This document shows positions 9,106 to 16,236 of a stretch of DNA of 64,000 nt, piece after piece (position 1 is the first letter of the stretch; each line of letters opens with the position of its first letter). The position numbers were made by a program, and so were the translations under genes. The notes beneath the pieces were generated by a model. It was not told where the DNA came from, did no database searches, and worked only from the letters and a program-made list of their open reading frames with translations. The stretch is from contig NZ_BDUC01000006.1 in the NCBI RefSeq assembly GCF_002218085.1, forward strand, positions 434,001-498,000. The letters are read 5' to 3'. Origin of the DNA: Tolypothrix sp. NIES-4075 (GTDB lineage: Bacteria > Cyanobacteriota > Cyanobacteriia > Cyanobacteriales > Nostocaceae).

Positions 9106-9469
9106 ATTATTTTCTCACTTTCGCACTTACTACTATTTAAGGCTAACGACCAGTTATCTTGATATACACTCACTTCGGTAAGAAATATTCTTATCAAAAG
9201 TAGTAGTTTTGCGGGCAGTTAGGAAATTAATTTTTGATACATTTCTTCAAATAAACTCAGAAACATAAATTATATTTTTATATATAGATTAAACAAGCAA
9301 GTTTTTGCTTTGTTGTTATTAACATGTAGGTACAAGAACTTATATCATACTCGCGATAGAGGTAAAAGTTCTTCCAAGGGATTGATGACGAGTTGACAAA
9401 GAAAATGGATAAATAGAATTATTCAAGCGACTAAAGAAAGAAAAATATTAGTATTGGGAGAATTTGAAA
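9106..9469. promoter_or_regulatory. Divergent promoter region
   Basis: An AT-rich spacer between two genes transcribed outward. It ends with gggag nine bases before the ATG at 9470, a ribosome site that decides this start over a TTG six bases upstream. No other coding potential was seen. Confidence 0.45.
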
Positions 9470-11764
9470 ATGGTTGTGGGAGTACATAGACGCGCTGTAG
9501 GCGTATTTGCTCGTCGCCGGGATGCAGAAGCGGCACTGCATGAACTGAAAAAATCCGGCTTTGACATGAATAGAGTGTCTGTGGTAGTGCAAGATGCAGA
9601 CGGCGATAAAGATATAGCAGGTGCGGAAGTTAGAGAACGTGTTGGCGATAAATCAGATGAAGGTGCCACAGTTGGTGCTGTGACTGGCGGTACTTTAGGC
9701 GGATTGACAGGCTTGTTAGTAGGTTTGGGGACTTTAGCAATTCCCGGTATTGGACCAATTATGCTGGCTGGGGCAACAGCAACCGCCTTAGCAACAACTT
9801 TAGCAGGTGCCGGTATTGGTGCAGTAGCTGGTAGTTTGTTGGGTGGATTGATTGGTTTGGGAATTCCCGAAGAACGAGCCAGAGTTTACAACGATCGCGT
9901 ACAACGAGGACAATATTTAGTTATCCTTGATGGCACAGATGCGGAAATTGCCGAAGCTGAAAAAATCCTGCATACCAGCGGTATAGAAGAATTTGGCATT
10001 TATGACCACCCGAATCAGACAATAGCTACAGGTATTCCCAGTCGGGGTGTCGGTGTCAGAAAACATGCTGTTGGTTATTTCTCAAATCTGAATAATGCAG
10101 AATCGGCAATCAACGATTTGCGAAGAGCAGGCTTTCCTTTAAGCCAAATTACCCTTCTTCATCAAAACTCAAGCCGTCGCGATGCATTTGCCGGCGTTGA
10201 TTTGCGCGATCGCTTTGATGAAAATAGATGGCGGCTACCAGGCGATCGCCATCGCTTTTACAACGATATAATCCATCAAGGGCAGTACGTTATCATCGTC
10301 GATGGTACAGATGATGAAATTAACCACGCTGCGGCAATTCTCAATCGACATGGAATTCAACAGTGGCAAGTTTTTGACCCGGAAGCAAGCCCAAGAGCAG
10401 ATTTGTATCCGAATCAAACAGGCATTGCTACTCCTGTAAGCACCGCACCTCTGCATAGAAAACGGGCGATCGGTGTATTTTCTCATCGCCGCGATGCAGA
10501 AGCTGCAATTGGCGATTTGCGCGATGGTGGAATATCGCTGGATCATGTTTCGATCATCGGTAAAAATGCTTCGGGCGATCACATGGGTGGCGTGGGTGTA
10601 AATGACTCTGTAGACAATACCAAAGCCGACGATGGCGCAAAAGCAGGCGCCGTTACAGGTACTGCATTAGGCGGTTTAGGCGGCTTATTAGTTGGTCTTG
10701 GCACCTTGGCGATTCCGGGAGTCGGTCCAGTACTAGTAGGTGGTGCGGCTGCAACTGCTTTGGCTACAGCTTTGACAGGTGCTGGTATTGGTGCAGCAGC
10801 TGGCAGTATAGCTGGGGCATTAGTCGGCTTAGGAATACCGGAAAAAAATGCGAAAATTTATAATGATCGCATTAATAGAGGCGATTATTTGGTAATCGTT
10901 GATGGCACAGATGCAGAAGTTCGCCGTGCTGAAGAAATTCTAAAGAGGCGACATGTTGAAGAGTTTAACATCTATGATGCTACCGATTTAGACCGTCCAG
11001 GCGATCGCTCAGTTGTTGCTGAACCAGCACCATTAGATCGGGGAATTATTGCTCAACCAACACCTGTTGTTAACACTAACGTACCTCTGCACAGAAACAA
11101 AAGAGCGATCGGTGTATTCGCTCATCGTCGCGATGCAGAAGCTGCAATTGGCGATTTGCGCGATAATGGAATATCGCTGGATCATGTTTCGATCATCGGT
11201 AAAAATGCAGACCACAACGTTGGTGGTGTAAGTGTAAATGACCGTCTAGACGATAACAAAGCCGACGATGGTGCAAAAGCTGGTGCAGTTACAGGTGGTG
11301 CATTAGGCGGTTTAGGCGGCTTATTAGTTGGTCTTGGCACGTTAGCGATTCCCGGAGTCGGTCCAGTACTATTAGGTGGTGCGGCTGCAACTGCTTTGGC
11401 TACAGCCTTGACAGGTGGTGCGATTGGTGCAGCAGCTGGGGGTATAGCTGGGGCATTAGTTGGTTTAGGAATACCGGAAAAAAATGCGAAAATTTATAAC
11501 GATCGCATTAATAGAGGCGATTATTTGGTAATCGTTGATGGCACAGATGCAGAAGTTCACCGTGCTGAAGAAATCCTCAAACGACGACATGTTGAAGAGT
11601 TTAACATCTATGATGCTACCGATTTAGACCGTCCAGGCGATCGTGGCGTTGTTACTCAACCAACATCTGTTGCTAACACTACTCAAAGCAATTACGTGCC
11701 ATCGATTGATAGCGACGAACCCGCAGTCATCATTATTGACCGTCGCGATGAAACTGTCTCATAA
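9470..11764 (+). CDS. Four-domain YflT-like stress protein with glycine zippers
   Basis: This 764-residue protein has four copies of the YflT (general stress protein 17M) domain, each starting like (A/V)G(V/Y)F..RRDAEAAI.DLR. They lie near residues 8-180, 190-300, 325-505 and 540-720. Copies 1, 3 and 4 contain a Gly/Ala-rich double hydrophobic segment (LGGLGGLLVGLGTLAIPG, then TALATALTGAGIGAAAG) typical of membrane-inserting glycine zippers; copy 2 lacks it. Each copy ends in (Y/V)VI(V/L)DGTD and an E(F/W).(I/V)(Y/F)D motif. Copies 3 and 4 are nearly identical in DNA. YflT proteins are stress-induced in Bacillus; here the role is unknown, perhaps membrane protection. It heads a row of four same-strand genes. 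Confidence 0.87.
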   Translation: MVVGVHRRAVGVFARRRDAEAALHELKKSGFDMNRVSVVVQDADGDKDIAGAEVRERVGDKSDEGATVGAVTGGTLGGLTGLLVGLGTLAIPGIGPIMLAGATATALATTLAGAGIGAVAGSLLGGLIGLGIPEERARVYNDRVQRGQYLVILDGTDAEIAEAEKILHTSGIEEFGIYDHPNQTIATGIPSRGVGVRKHAVGYFSNLNNAESAINDLRRAGFPLSQITLLHQNSSRRDAFAGVDLRDRFDENRWRLPGDRHRFYNDIIHQGQYVIIVDGTDDEINHAAAILNRHGIQQWQVFDPEASPRADLYPNQTGIATPVSTAPLHRKRAIGVFSHRRDAEAAIGDLRDGGISLDHVSIIGKNASGDHMGGVGVNDSVDNTKADDGAKAGAVTGTALGGLGGLLVGLGTLAIPGVGPVLVGGAAATALATALTGAGIGAAAGSIAGALVGLGIPEKNAKIYNDRINRGDYLVIVDGTDAEVRRAEEILKRRHVEEFNIYDATDLDRPGDRSVVAEPAPLDRGIIAQPTPVVNTNVPLHRNKRAIGVFAHRRDAEAAIGDLRDNGISLDHVSIIGKNADHNVGGVSVNDRLDDNKADDGAKAGAVTGGALGGLGGLLVGLGTLAIPGVGPVLLGGAAATALATALTGGAIGAAAGGIAGALVGLGIPEKNAKIYNDRINRGDYLVIVDGTDAEVHRAEEILKRRHVEEFNIYDATDLDRPGDRGVVTQPTSVANTTQSNYVPSIDSDEPAVIIIDRRDETVS
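10467..11640 (+). repeat. Long direct repeat inside the YflT-like gene
   Basis: The DNA for domains 3 and 4 aligns with a spacing of 639 bases, for example cgatcggtgt at 10467 and 11106. Long stretches are almost unchanged. The pattern indicates recent tandem duplication or gene conversion. Confidence 0.85.
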
Positions 11765-11820
11765 CTTATTAAGCTGTTGGACATTTAAATTGCATATTAA
11801 GTATAAATAAGTCTCTTGTG

Positions 11821-11841
11821 GGATGGGCATCTTGCCCGTCC
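11821..11841. repeat. Short hairpin repeat
   Basis: ggatgggca and tgcccgtcc flank a 3-base loop with one G:T pair. It lies 57 bases past the YflT-like gene. It may help end transcription, but no T-run follows. Confidence 0.5.
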
Positions 11842-12000
11842 AAGTTATGCAATTTAAAAGTAGATTAGCTTACCTCTCGTTTTTGAGCATAACCTGTTAC
11901 CGATTTTAAAGCATTGTCAGGTATAACTTAGAAACGAGAGAATAAAAAACTTCCTCCTCACCACTTCACAATTTACCCGTTTCTAGTAACAATTAAACAA

Positions 12001-12465
12001 ATGAAAAAGCTAACTCCTTTCTTTATTAGTGCTTTATTACTTTTTGGTGCTGCTGCTTGTCAAAATCCCGCTAAAACCAGCGCGGATGCACCAAATGATA
12101 CTAATAAACCTGTATCTCAAACCGAAGCCCCAAGCGCACAAGCAACTGAAGCTGCGAAAGAAGACGCTCAAAGTCAAACCCGCAGAAACCAACTAAATGC
12201 CGACATTCAAGCACGCGAACAGCGGAATAATGCAACCGGAGGCGATAGTAAAAGAGCCGTAGGCGATTTAAAAAGTGAAGTTCGTTCTAAGTTGGAAGCT
12301 AACACCCCCGGTAGTAATTTAGCAGTTGAAGCTACAAAAGATGGCATAGTCACTGTTACCGGAACTGTAACTAATGAAGCCCAACTAGCTAAAATTGAAC
12401 CTTTATCTAAAGAAATTAAAGGTGTCAAACAAGTGGTAAATAAAGCAACCGTTGTTAAGAAATAA
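12001..12465 (+). CDS. BON-domain lipoprotein
   Basis: The 154-residue protein starts with a lipoprotein signal: hydrophobic residues 7-17 and a lipobox ending in GAAAC, with Cys20 as lipidation site. A low-complexity Ala/Gln/Thr linker follows to about residue 75. A BON domain then runs from about 82 to 150, with the usual VTGTV and VV(N/K)KATV strands. BON domains bind membranes or support outer-membrane proteins under osmotic stress. It lies 236 bases after the YflT-like gene and 44 bases before the CAAD gene, consistent with a stress-linked envelope row. Confidence 0.87.
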   Translation: MKKLTPFFISALLLFGAAACQNPAKTSADAPNDTNKPVSQTEAPSAQATEAAKEDAQSQTRRNQLNADIQAREQRNNATGGDSKRAVGDLKSEVRSKLEANTPGSNLAVEATKDGIVTVTGTVTNEAQLAKIEPLSKEIKGVKQVVNKATVVKK

Positions 12466-12509
12466 TCCACACAGCAACACTGTTTTATACTCGAAAAAGC
12501 AGAATCATT

Positions 12510-12959
12510 ATGAACGCAAACTTACAGCAATCGGAATACGATAATCCCACCTCACCACAAGGTATGGTAGCAATTGAAGGTTCAAACCCGCAAAATCTGG
12601 CAATGCTACCACCTGCGAGTGAACCAGAAAACCAATTGCAGGAATTTGGACAACAAGTTTCGGATTTTTTGGCAAAATTGCCGGAAAATATAGGTAGATT
12701 CTTTAGAGAATACAAGAAACCAATTATCAACGTTGGTTTATTTATAGCAGCAATTCTCGCAGTCAAAATAGTTCTGGCAATTTTGGATGCACTCAATGAT
12801 ATTCCGCTGCTATCTCCAACTTTTGAGTTAGTGGGAATTAGTTACTCAACTTGGTTTGTTTTCCGCTATTTACTCAAAGATTCGACTCGGCAAGAATTAT
12901 CTGCTAACATTGAATCGCTAAAAAAACAGACTTTTGGCAACAATGTTGACCAAATGTAA
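12510..12959 (+). CDS. CAAD/CURT1-type membrane protein
   Basis: In 149 residues, an N-terminal disordered part (1-60) is followed by an amphipathic helix and two membrane helices (about 72-92 and 100-118), then a C-terminal helix. The pattern FFREYKKPIINVG, ALNDIPLLSPTFELVG, YSTWFVFRYLL is characteristic of the cyanobacterial aminoacyl-tRNA-synthetase-appended domain, related to CURVATURE THYLAKOID1. Such proteins shape or organise thylakoid membranes. The gene follows the BON lipoprotein by 44 bases and is probably co-transcribed with it. Confidence 0.88.
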   Translation: MNANLQQSEYDNPTSPQGMVAIEGSNPQNLAMLPPASEPENQLQEFGQQVSDFLAKLPENIGRFFREYKKPIINVGLFIAAILAVKIVLAILDALNDIPLLSPTFELVGISYSTWFVFRYLLKDSTRQELSANIESLKKQTFGNNVDQM

Positions 12960-13404
12960 ATGAATTGCCGATGAGGTAATTTGAAATTTGTCTGGAGAAG
13001 AAAGGCATTTAGACTAGAAACTAAAAATTTATTTTTCTTCTACGTCTGGTGTAACGAAATATCTCTTTGACAGACAAATTTCCGAAAATTAAATGTTGTG
13101 TCTTCAATCCTTTTTGCTTGTTTGTGGTCAAGTCGAAATCAACTTTCTCACTTGACCATTTTCTTATACGGTATAAATAACTACATCAATAAATAAATAC
13201 ACCAAAAGGCATAAAAATGTATCTTCTCTAAGAGATATGTTTTTATAAAAAATATTTATATCTATTATAAAAATCTACCTAATGATAGAGAAAAAAAAAG
13301 AGTTGATTGAGTTAATTCCTTTCTAAAGATAGTGTAATTTTCATAACAAAAACCCTTAATCTAGTTTATAAAGTTATTCAATCAGTTGAAAAAGGATTTG
13401 ATTT
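12960..13404. other. Long AT-rich spacer with an inverted repeat
   Basis: No gene seen. aaatttgtctg (12984-12994) is repeated inverted as cagacaaattt (13071-13081), with a second small pair inside (gaagaaa/tttcttc). This could form one long transcript hairpin past the CAAD gene. The remainder to 13404 is very AT-rich and probably carries the promoter of the next gene, whose ribosome site aagga lies ten bases before its ATG. Confidence 0.4.
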
Positions 13405-13815
13405 ATGGCTGAAGAAAAGTTTAATAAAGCAGTAGATTCATCCGATCGCGCCAAAGAAGATAATTACGATAGAGGTATTGTGCCTGCGGAAACTGCGGCT
13501 CGTAAAAAAAGAGAAGGAGATCAATTTAAAACAACTCCTACTGAAGAAAGGGAAGCAAGTGCGATCACCGACGACCAAACCCACCCAGGTGACAGCATCC
13601 GCACCACAGACGGCTACACAACCGACAAAGAAGGTCTGTTGAACAACCACGGAATCGAACCGGAAATGTACTACAATACACCCGGAGACGCACGCCAAAC
13701 AGCAGCAACAGATGAAGCTGAACGTGTCGAAGAACTTGAAGAAATCAACGAAGACAAGCAAGGAGAATTGAGCGAAAAGGGTGACAAACGCGGTAGAGGT
13801 CCGGGTGCAGTTTAG
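13405..13815 (+). CDS. Small acidic disordered protein
   Basis: 136 residues, highly charged, with no hydrophobic core, signal peptide or cysteines, and probably intrinsically unstructured. It contains REASAITDDQTHPGDS and NNHGIEPEMYYNTPGD patches and ends in a basic GDKRGRGPG tail. I do not recognise a named family. The clear ribosome site and the terminator just past it support a real gene. As the last of the four-gene row starting at 9470 it may be a stress or desiccation protein, by position only. Confidence 0.75.
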   Translation: MAEEKFNKAVDSSDRAKEDNYDRGIVPAETAARKKREGDQFKTTPTEEREASAITDDQTHPGDSIRTTDGYTTDKEGLLNNHGIEPEMYYNTPGDARQTAATDEAERVEELEEINEDKQGELSEKGDKRGRGPGAV

Positions 13816-13861
13816 TTTTGCATTACTAAAGTTTCTCTGATGGTTATACGGCATTTTCACT

Positions 13862-13893
13862 GCGACGGTCGGGAATAAAGTCCCGGTCGTCGC
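13862..13893. terminator. Bidirectional terminator
   Basis: gcgacggtcggga and tcccggtcgtcgc form a long GC-rich stem (11 of 13 pairs) between two converging genes, whose stop codons lie at 13815 and 13894. Confidence 0.7.
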
Positions 13894-14556
13894 TTATTTC
13901 GATAACGGTGAATTATCGTAATTTGCCAGAATATCAGCCGGATCGTTGTAAATAGCGATCGCCCTTTCGAGTTGACTATCATCAAAACCGCCGCAGCGTA
14001 CCGCAATCACGCCAACTCCTGCCGCAGAAGCCGACTGAATATCATAGGGTGTGTCACCTAGCATGACAACTTCATTTGGTTGCATATTCAACTTTTTCAG
14101 TGCAGCTTCGACAATATCCGGTGCTGGTTTAGAAGATTCGGCATCGCTGGAAGTTGTTGCTTCCTCAAGTAAATCATCAACTTGAGCAGCTTTCAATAAA
14201 AGAGAAAGTTCTTCACTGGTAGCTGAACTGGCAATAATTAGCCGCAAACCTTCATTTTTCATCTTTAACAGCAATTGCCGCGAGCCGTTAGCAGCAGGCA
14301 GATTAGGTGCATACTTATTGATAATCAGTTCTTTGCGTCGGTCAGCGATCGCTTTTCCTTCACCTTCATTATCAGAAAGTTCTGAAACTAGTTTTGGGAC
14401 AACTTGATCGCCTCCCATTCCAATTAAAGGTCGCACTTTATCAAAAGAGACTTCATATCCAAAGTCCTTAAACGCCTCCACCCAAGCTTTAGCATGAGCA
14501 TCATTACTCAAAACAAGTGTGCCATCAACATCGAGAATTACCGCTTGCAGTGTCAT
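13894..14556 (-). CDS. HAD-superfamily phosphatase
   Basis: About 220 residues with all HAD motifs: DVDGTL near the N-terminus (nucleophile and general-acid Asp), IIASSAT (motif II), SSKPAPD (motif III Lys) and MLGDTPYD (motif IV). The helical cap between motifs I and II places it with phosphoglycolate phosphatase and beta-phosphoglucomutase-like enzymes; the substrate is not readable. I chose the ATG at 14556 (MTLQAVILDVDG); an ATG at 14583 would add nine residues and neither has a strong ribosome site. Confidence 0.88.
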   Translation of the reverse strand: MTLQAVILDVDGTLVLSNDAHAKAWVEAFKDFGYEVSFDKVRPLIGMGGDQVVPKLVSELSDNEGEGKAIADRRKELIINKYAPNLPAANGSRQLLLKMKNEGLRLIIASSATSEELSLLLKAAQVDDLLEEATTSSDAESSKPAPDIVEAALKKLNMQPNEVVMLGDTPYDIQSASAAGVGVIAVRCGGFDDSQLERAIAIYNDPADILANYDNSPLSK

Positions 14557-14583
14557 TGTTATATTTTTTACTGATAAACACAT

Positions 14584-14897
14584 TACGCATCTGCGTTACT
14601 TTAAATTACTCAGAAGTAGATGCCTTGACCTCTTCCTAAATCGTTACTTTAATGAATAGAAATTAAAAAGCACTCTTCATCGCCTGTAGTGTTTTGTGTG
14701 CAATCAGTTTATAGTGGGGGCAAACAGCACTACTCTCAAATCCAGTTTATACTACCTACCGATAGGCGCAAAAAGAAAGTGTCTTCAGATCAGGGATGTA
14801 GCGCCTAGGTGAATTTATTCACCGTGATTCAATGCAATTATAAAACGCCCCGACCTTCTATAAATACATTGTATAATGTAATTAAGGAGGGAAAACA
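14584..14897. other. Spacer with putative left end of the TnpB element
   Basis: A short hairpin (ggtgaa/ttcacc, 14808-14823) could be the subterminal left-end hairpin of an IS200/IS605-type element. Another pair, tacatt/aatgta (14865-14880), embeds a TATAAT-like -10. A strong ribosome site, aaggaggg, precedes tnpB. Exact element ends are not definable by eye. Confidence 0.4.
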
Positions 14898-16121
14898 ATG
14901 TTAACTTTAACCTACGAATACAAAATCAAGCCAACTAATCGCGAAAAAGCGATTTTTGAAGATTGGCTAGAAATAAGCCGCAAAGTATACAATTATGCGT
15001 TGTCAGAGCGCAAAGCTTGGTTTAAATCTCGTAGTTGTCAAATTAACGCTTGTTCGCTCCACTCTGAATACATCATTCCTGCGGACGCTCCTAGACCTAC
15101 CTATTATCATCAAAGTAAATCGTTGACGGCTGCTAAAAAGGAGATACCTGAACTTCGTCGTGTTCAGTCACAAGTACTACAACAAACATTGATAAGGTTG
15201 GAAAAAGCTTTTGTTTCTATGTGGGAACACAATCATGGTTTCCCCAGATTCAAAAAACCAGGCGCAATGCGTTGTTTTGTTTTCCCGCAATTGAAACACG
15301 AAGACTTACTTGAAAACCAAATCAGGCTGCCGTTGATAGGCTGGGTAATCTTTCGACCATCTAGACCGATTCCTGAAGGTGGAAAGTTAAAACAAGCGCG
15401 TATAGTTAAACGTGCGTCGGGATGGTTCGTCATGCTAACCCTTCAATGGGATGTGTCTGTTCCGTCTCCCATGCCTCATAGTGAAGCGCTAGGGATAGAT
15501 GTAGGGTTAACGAACTTCATCGCTGCTTCTAATGGGTTAAACGTCAAACGTCCTAAGTTTTTTGTAGACCTTCAACGCAAGCTTAAATTGCTGCAACAAC
15601 GAGTTAGTCGCAAGAAATTAGGATCTAGTAATTGGCGCAAAGCTCAGATGAAGGTGCAAAGACTGCATGAACACATTGCTAATACTAGGAAAGACTTCCA
15701 CTGGAAAGTAGCACACCAACTTTGCGATCAAGCCCAGACAATCTTTGTTGAAGACTTGAACCTTGTCGGGCTATCTCGCTCTGTGCTAGGCAAACATTGC
15801 TTAGACGCGGGATGGGGACAATTCTTTCAAATCCTTGAACAGTGTTGTTTTAAGCGCGGTGTCTACTTCCAGAAGATTAACAGCAGAAAAACAAGCCAGA
15901 TTTGCCCCAATTGCCAAACAGAAACGGGCAAAAAGATGCTTTCTGAACGTGTTCATGTTTGTTCTAATTGCGGCTACACCACCGATAGAGATGTGGCAGC
16001 CGCGCAGATAGTCTGTCAACGAGGACTTGCAGCCGTGGGATACACGGTCAAGATGCTTGGCGAGGGTAAATTCATTGGAATAAGAGCGACCCAAGAATCC
16101 CCTGACTTTTTGTTTAAATGA
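14898..16121 (+). CDS. tnpB: TnpB RNA-guided endonuclease (IS605 OrfB family)
   Basis: TnpB cuts DNA under guidance of an RNA from the element's right end and is the ancestor of Cas12. The 407-residue protein keeps every key feature. The RuvC-like acidic residues are Asp201 (GIDVGL), Glu285 (FVEDLNL) and Asp365 (TDRDVAAAQ). The zinc ribbon has cysteines at 336/339 (CPNC) and 355/358 (CSNC). The N-terminal nucleic-acid binding part includes GFPRFKKPG. The length matches active TnpBs, and nothing suggests decay. A strong ribosome site supports the start. Its likely guide RNA ends in the hairpin at 16098-16150. Confidence 0.93.
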   Translation: MLTLTYEYKIKPTNREKAIFEDWLEISRKVYNYALSERKAWFKSRSCQINACSLHSEYIIPADAPRPTYYHQSKSLTAAKKEIPELRRVQSQVLQQTLIRLEKAFVSMWEHNHGFPRFKKPGAMRCFVFPQLKHEDLLENQIRLPLIGWVIFRPSRPIPEGGKLKQARIVKRASGWFVMLTLQWDVSVPSPMPHSEALGIDVGLTNFIAASNGLNVKRPKFFVDLQRKLKLLQQRVSRKKLGSSNWRKAQMKVQRLHEHIANTRKDFHWKVAHQLCDQAQTIFVEDLNLVGLSRSVLGKHCLDAGWGQFFQILEQCCFKRGVYFQKINSRKTSQICPNCQTETGKKMLSERVHVCSNCGYTTDRDVAAAQIVCQRGLAAVGYTVKMLGEGKFIGIRATQESPDFLFK

Positions 16122-16150
16122 GCGCAAGCGAAATTTAAACAGTCAGGGGA
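16098..16150 (+). ncRNA. Right-end hairpin, probable 3' part of the TnpB guide RNA
   Basis: tcccctgact...tgtttaaat pairs with aatttaaac agtcagggga, with a 3-base bulge. The stem begins inside the last codons of tnpB and runs past its stop. In this family the omega RNA overlaps the tnpB 3' end and stops at the element's right end, so the guide would be read from the bases just after about 16150. Transcript ends are inferred. Confidence 0.5.
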
Positions 16151-16236
16151 GTGTCAAATAACTTATAGATAGATGACTTTTCGCAGTTGACCGTAGAAGA
16201 TTCTTATAATACAACTTCTACATAATCTCAATAAAA

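Larger units (their letters stand above)
14808..16155 (+). mobile_element. IS200/IS605-group element carrying only tnpB
   Basis: It comprises an intact tnpB with a candidate left-end hairpin upstream and a strong right-end hairpin overlapping the stop codon. No tnpA (Y1 transposase) lies on either side, so movement would need a transposase supplied elsewhere. Boundaries are approximate. Confidence 0.6.
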
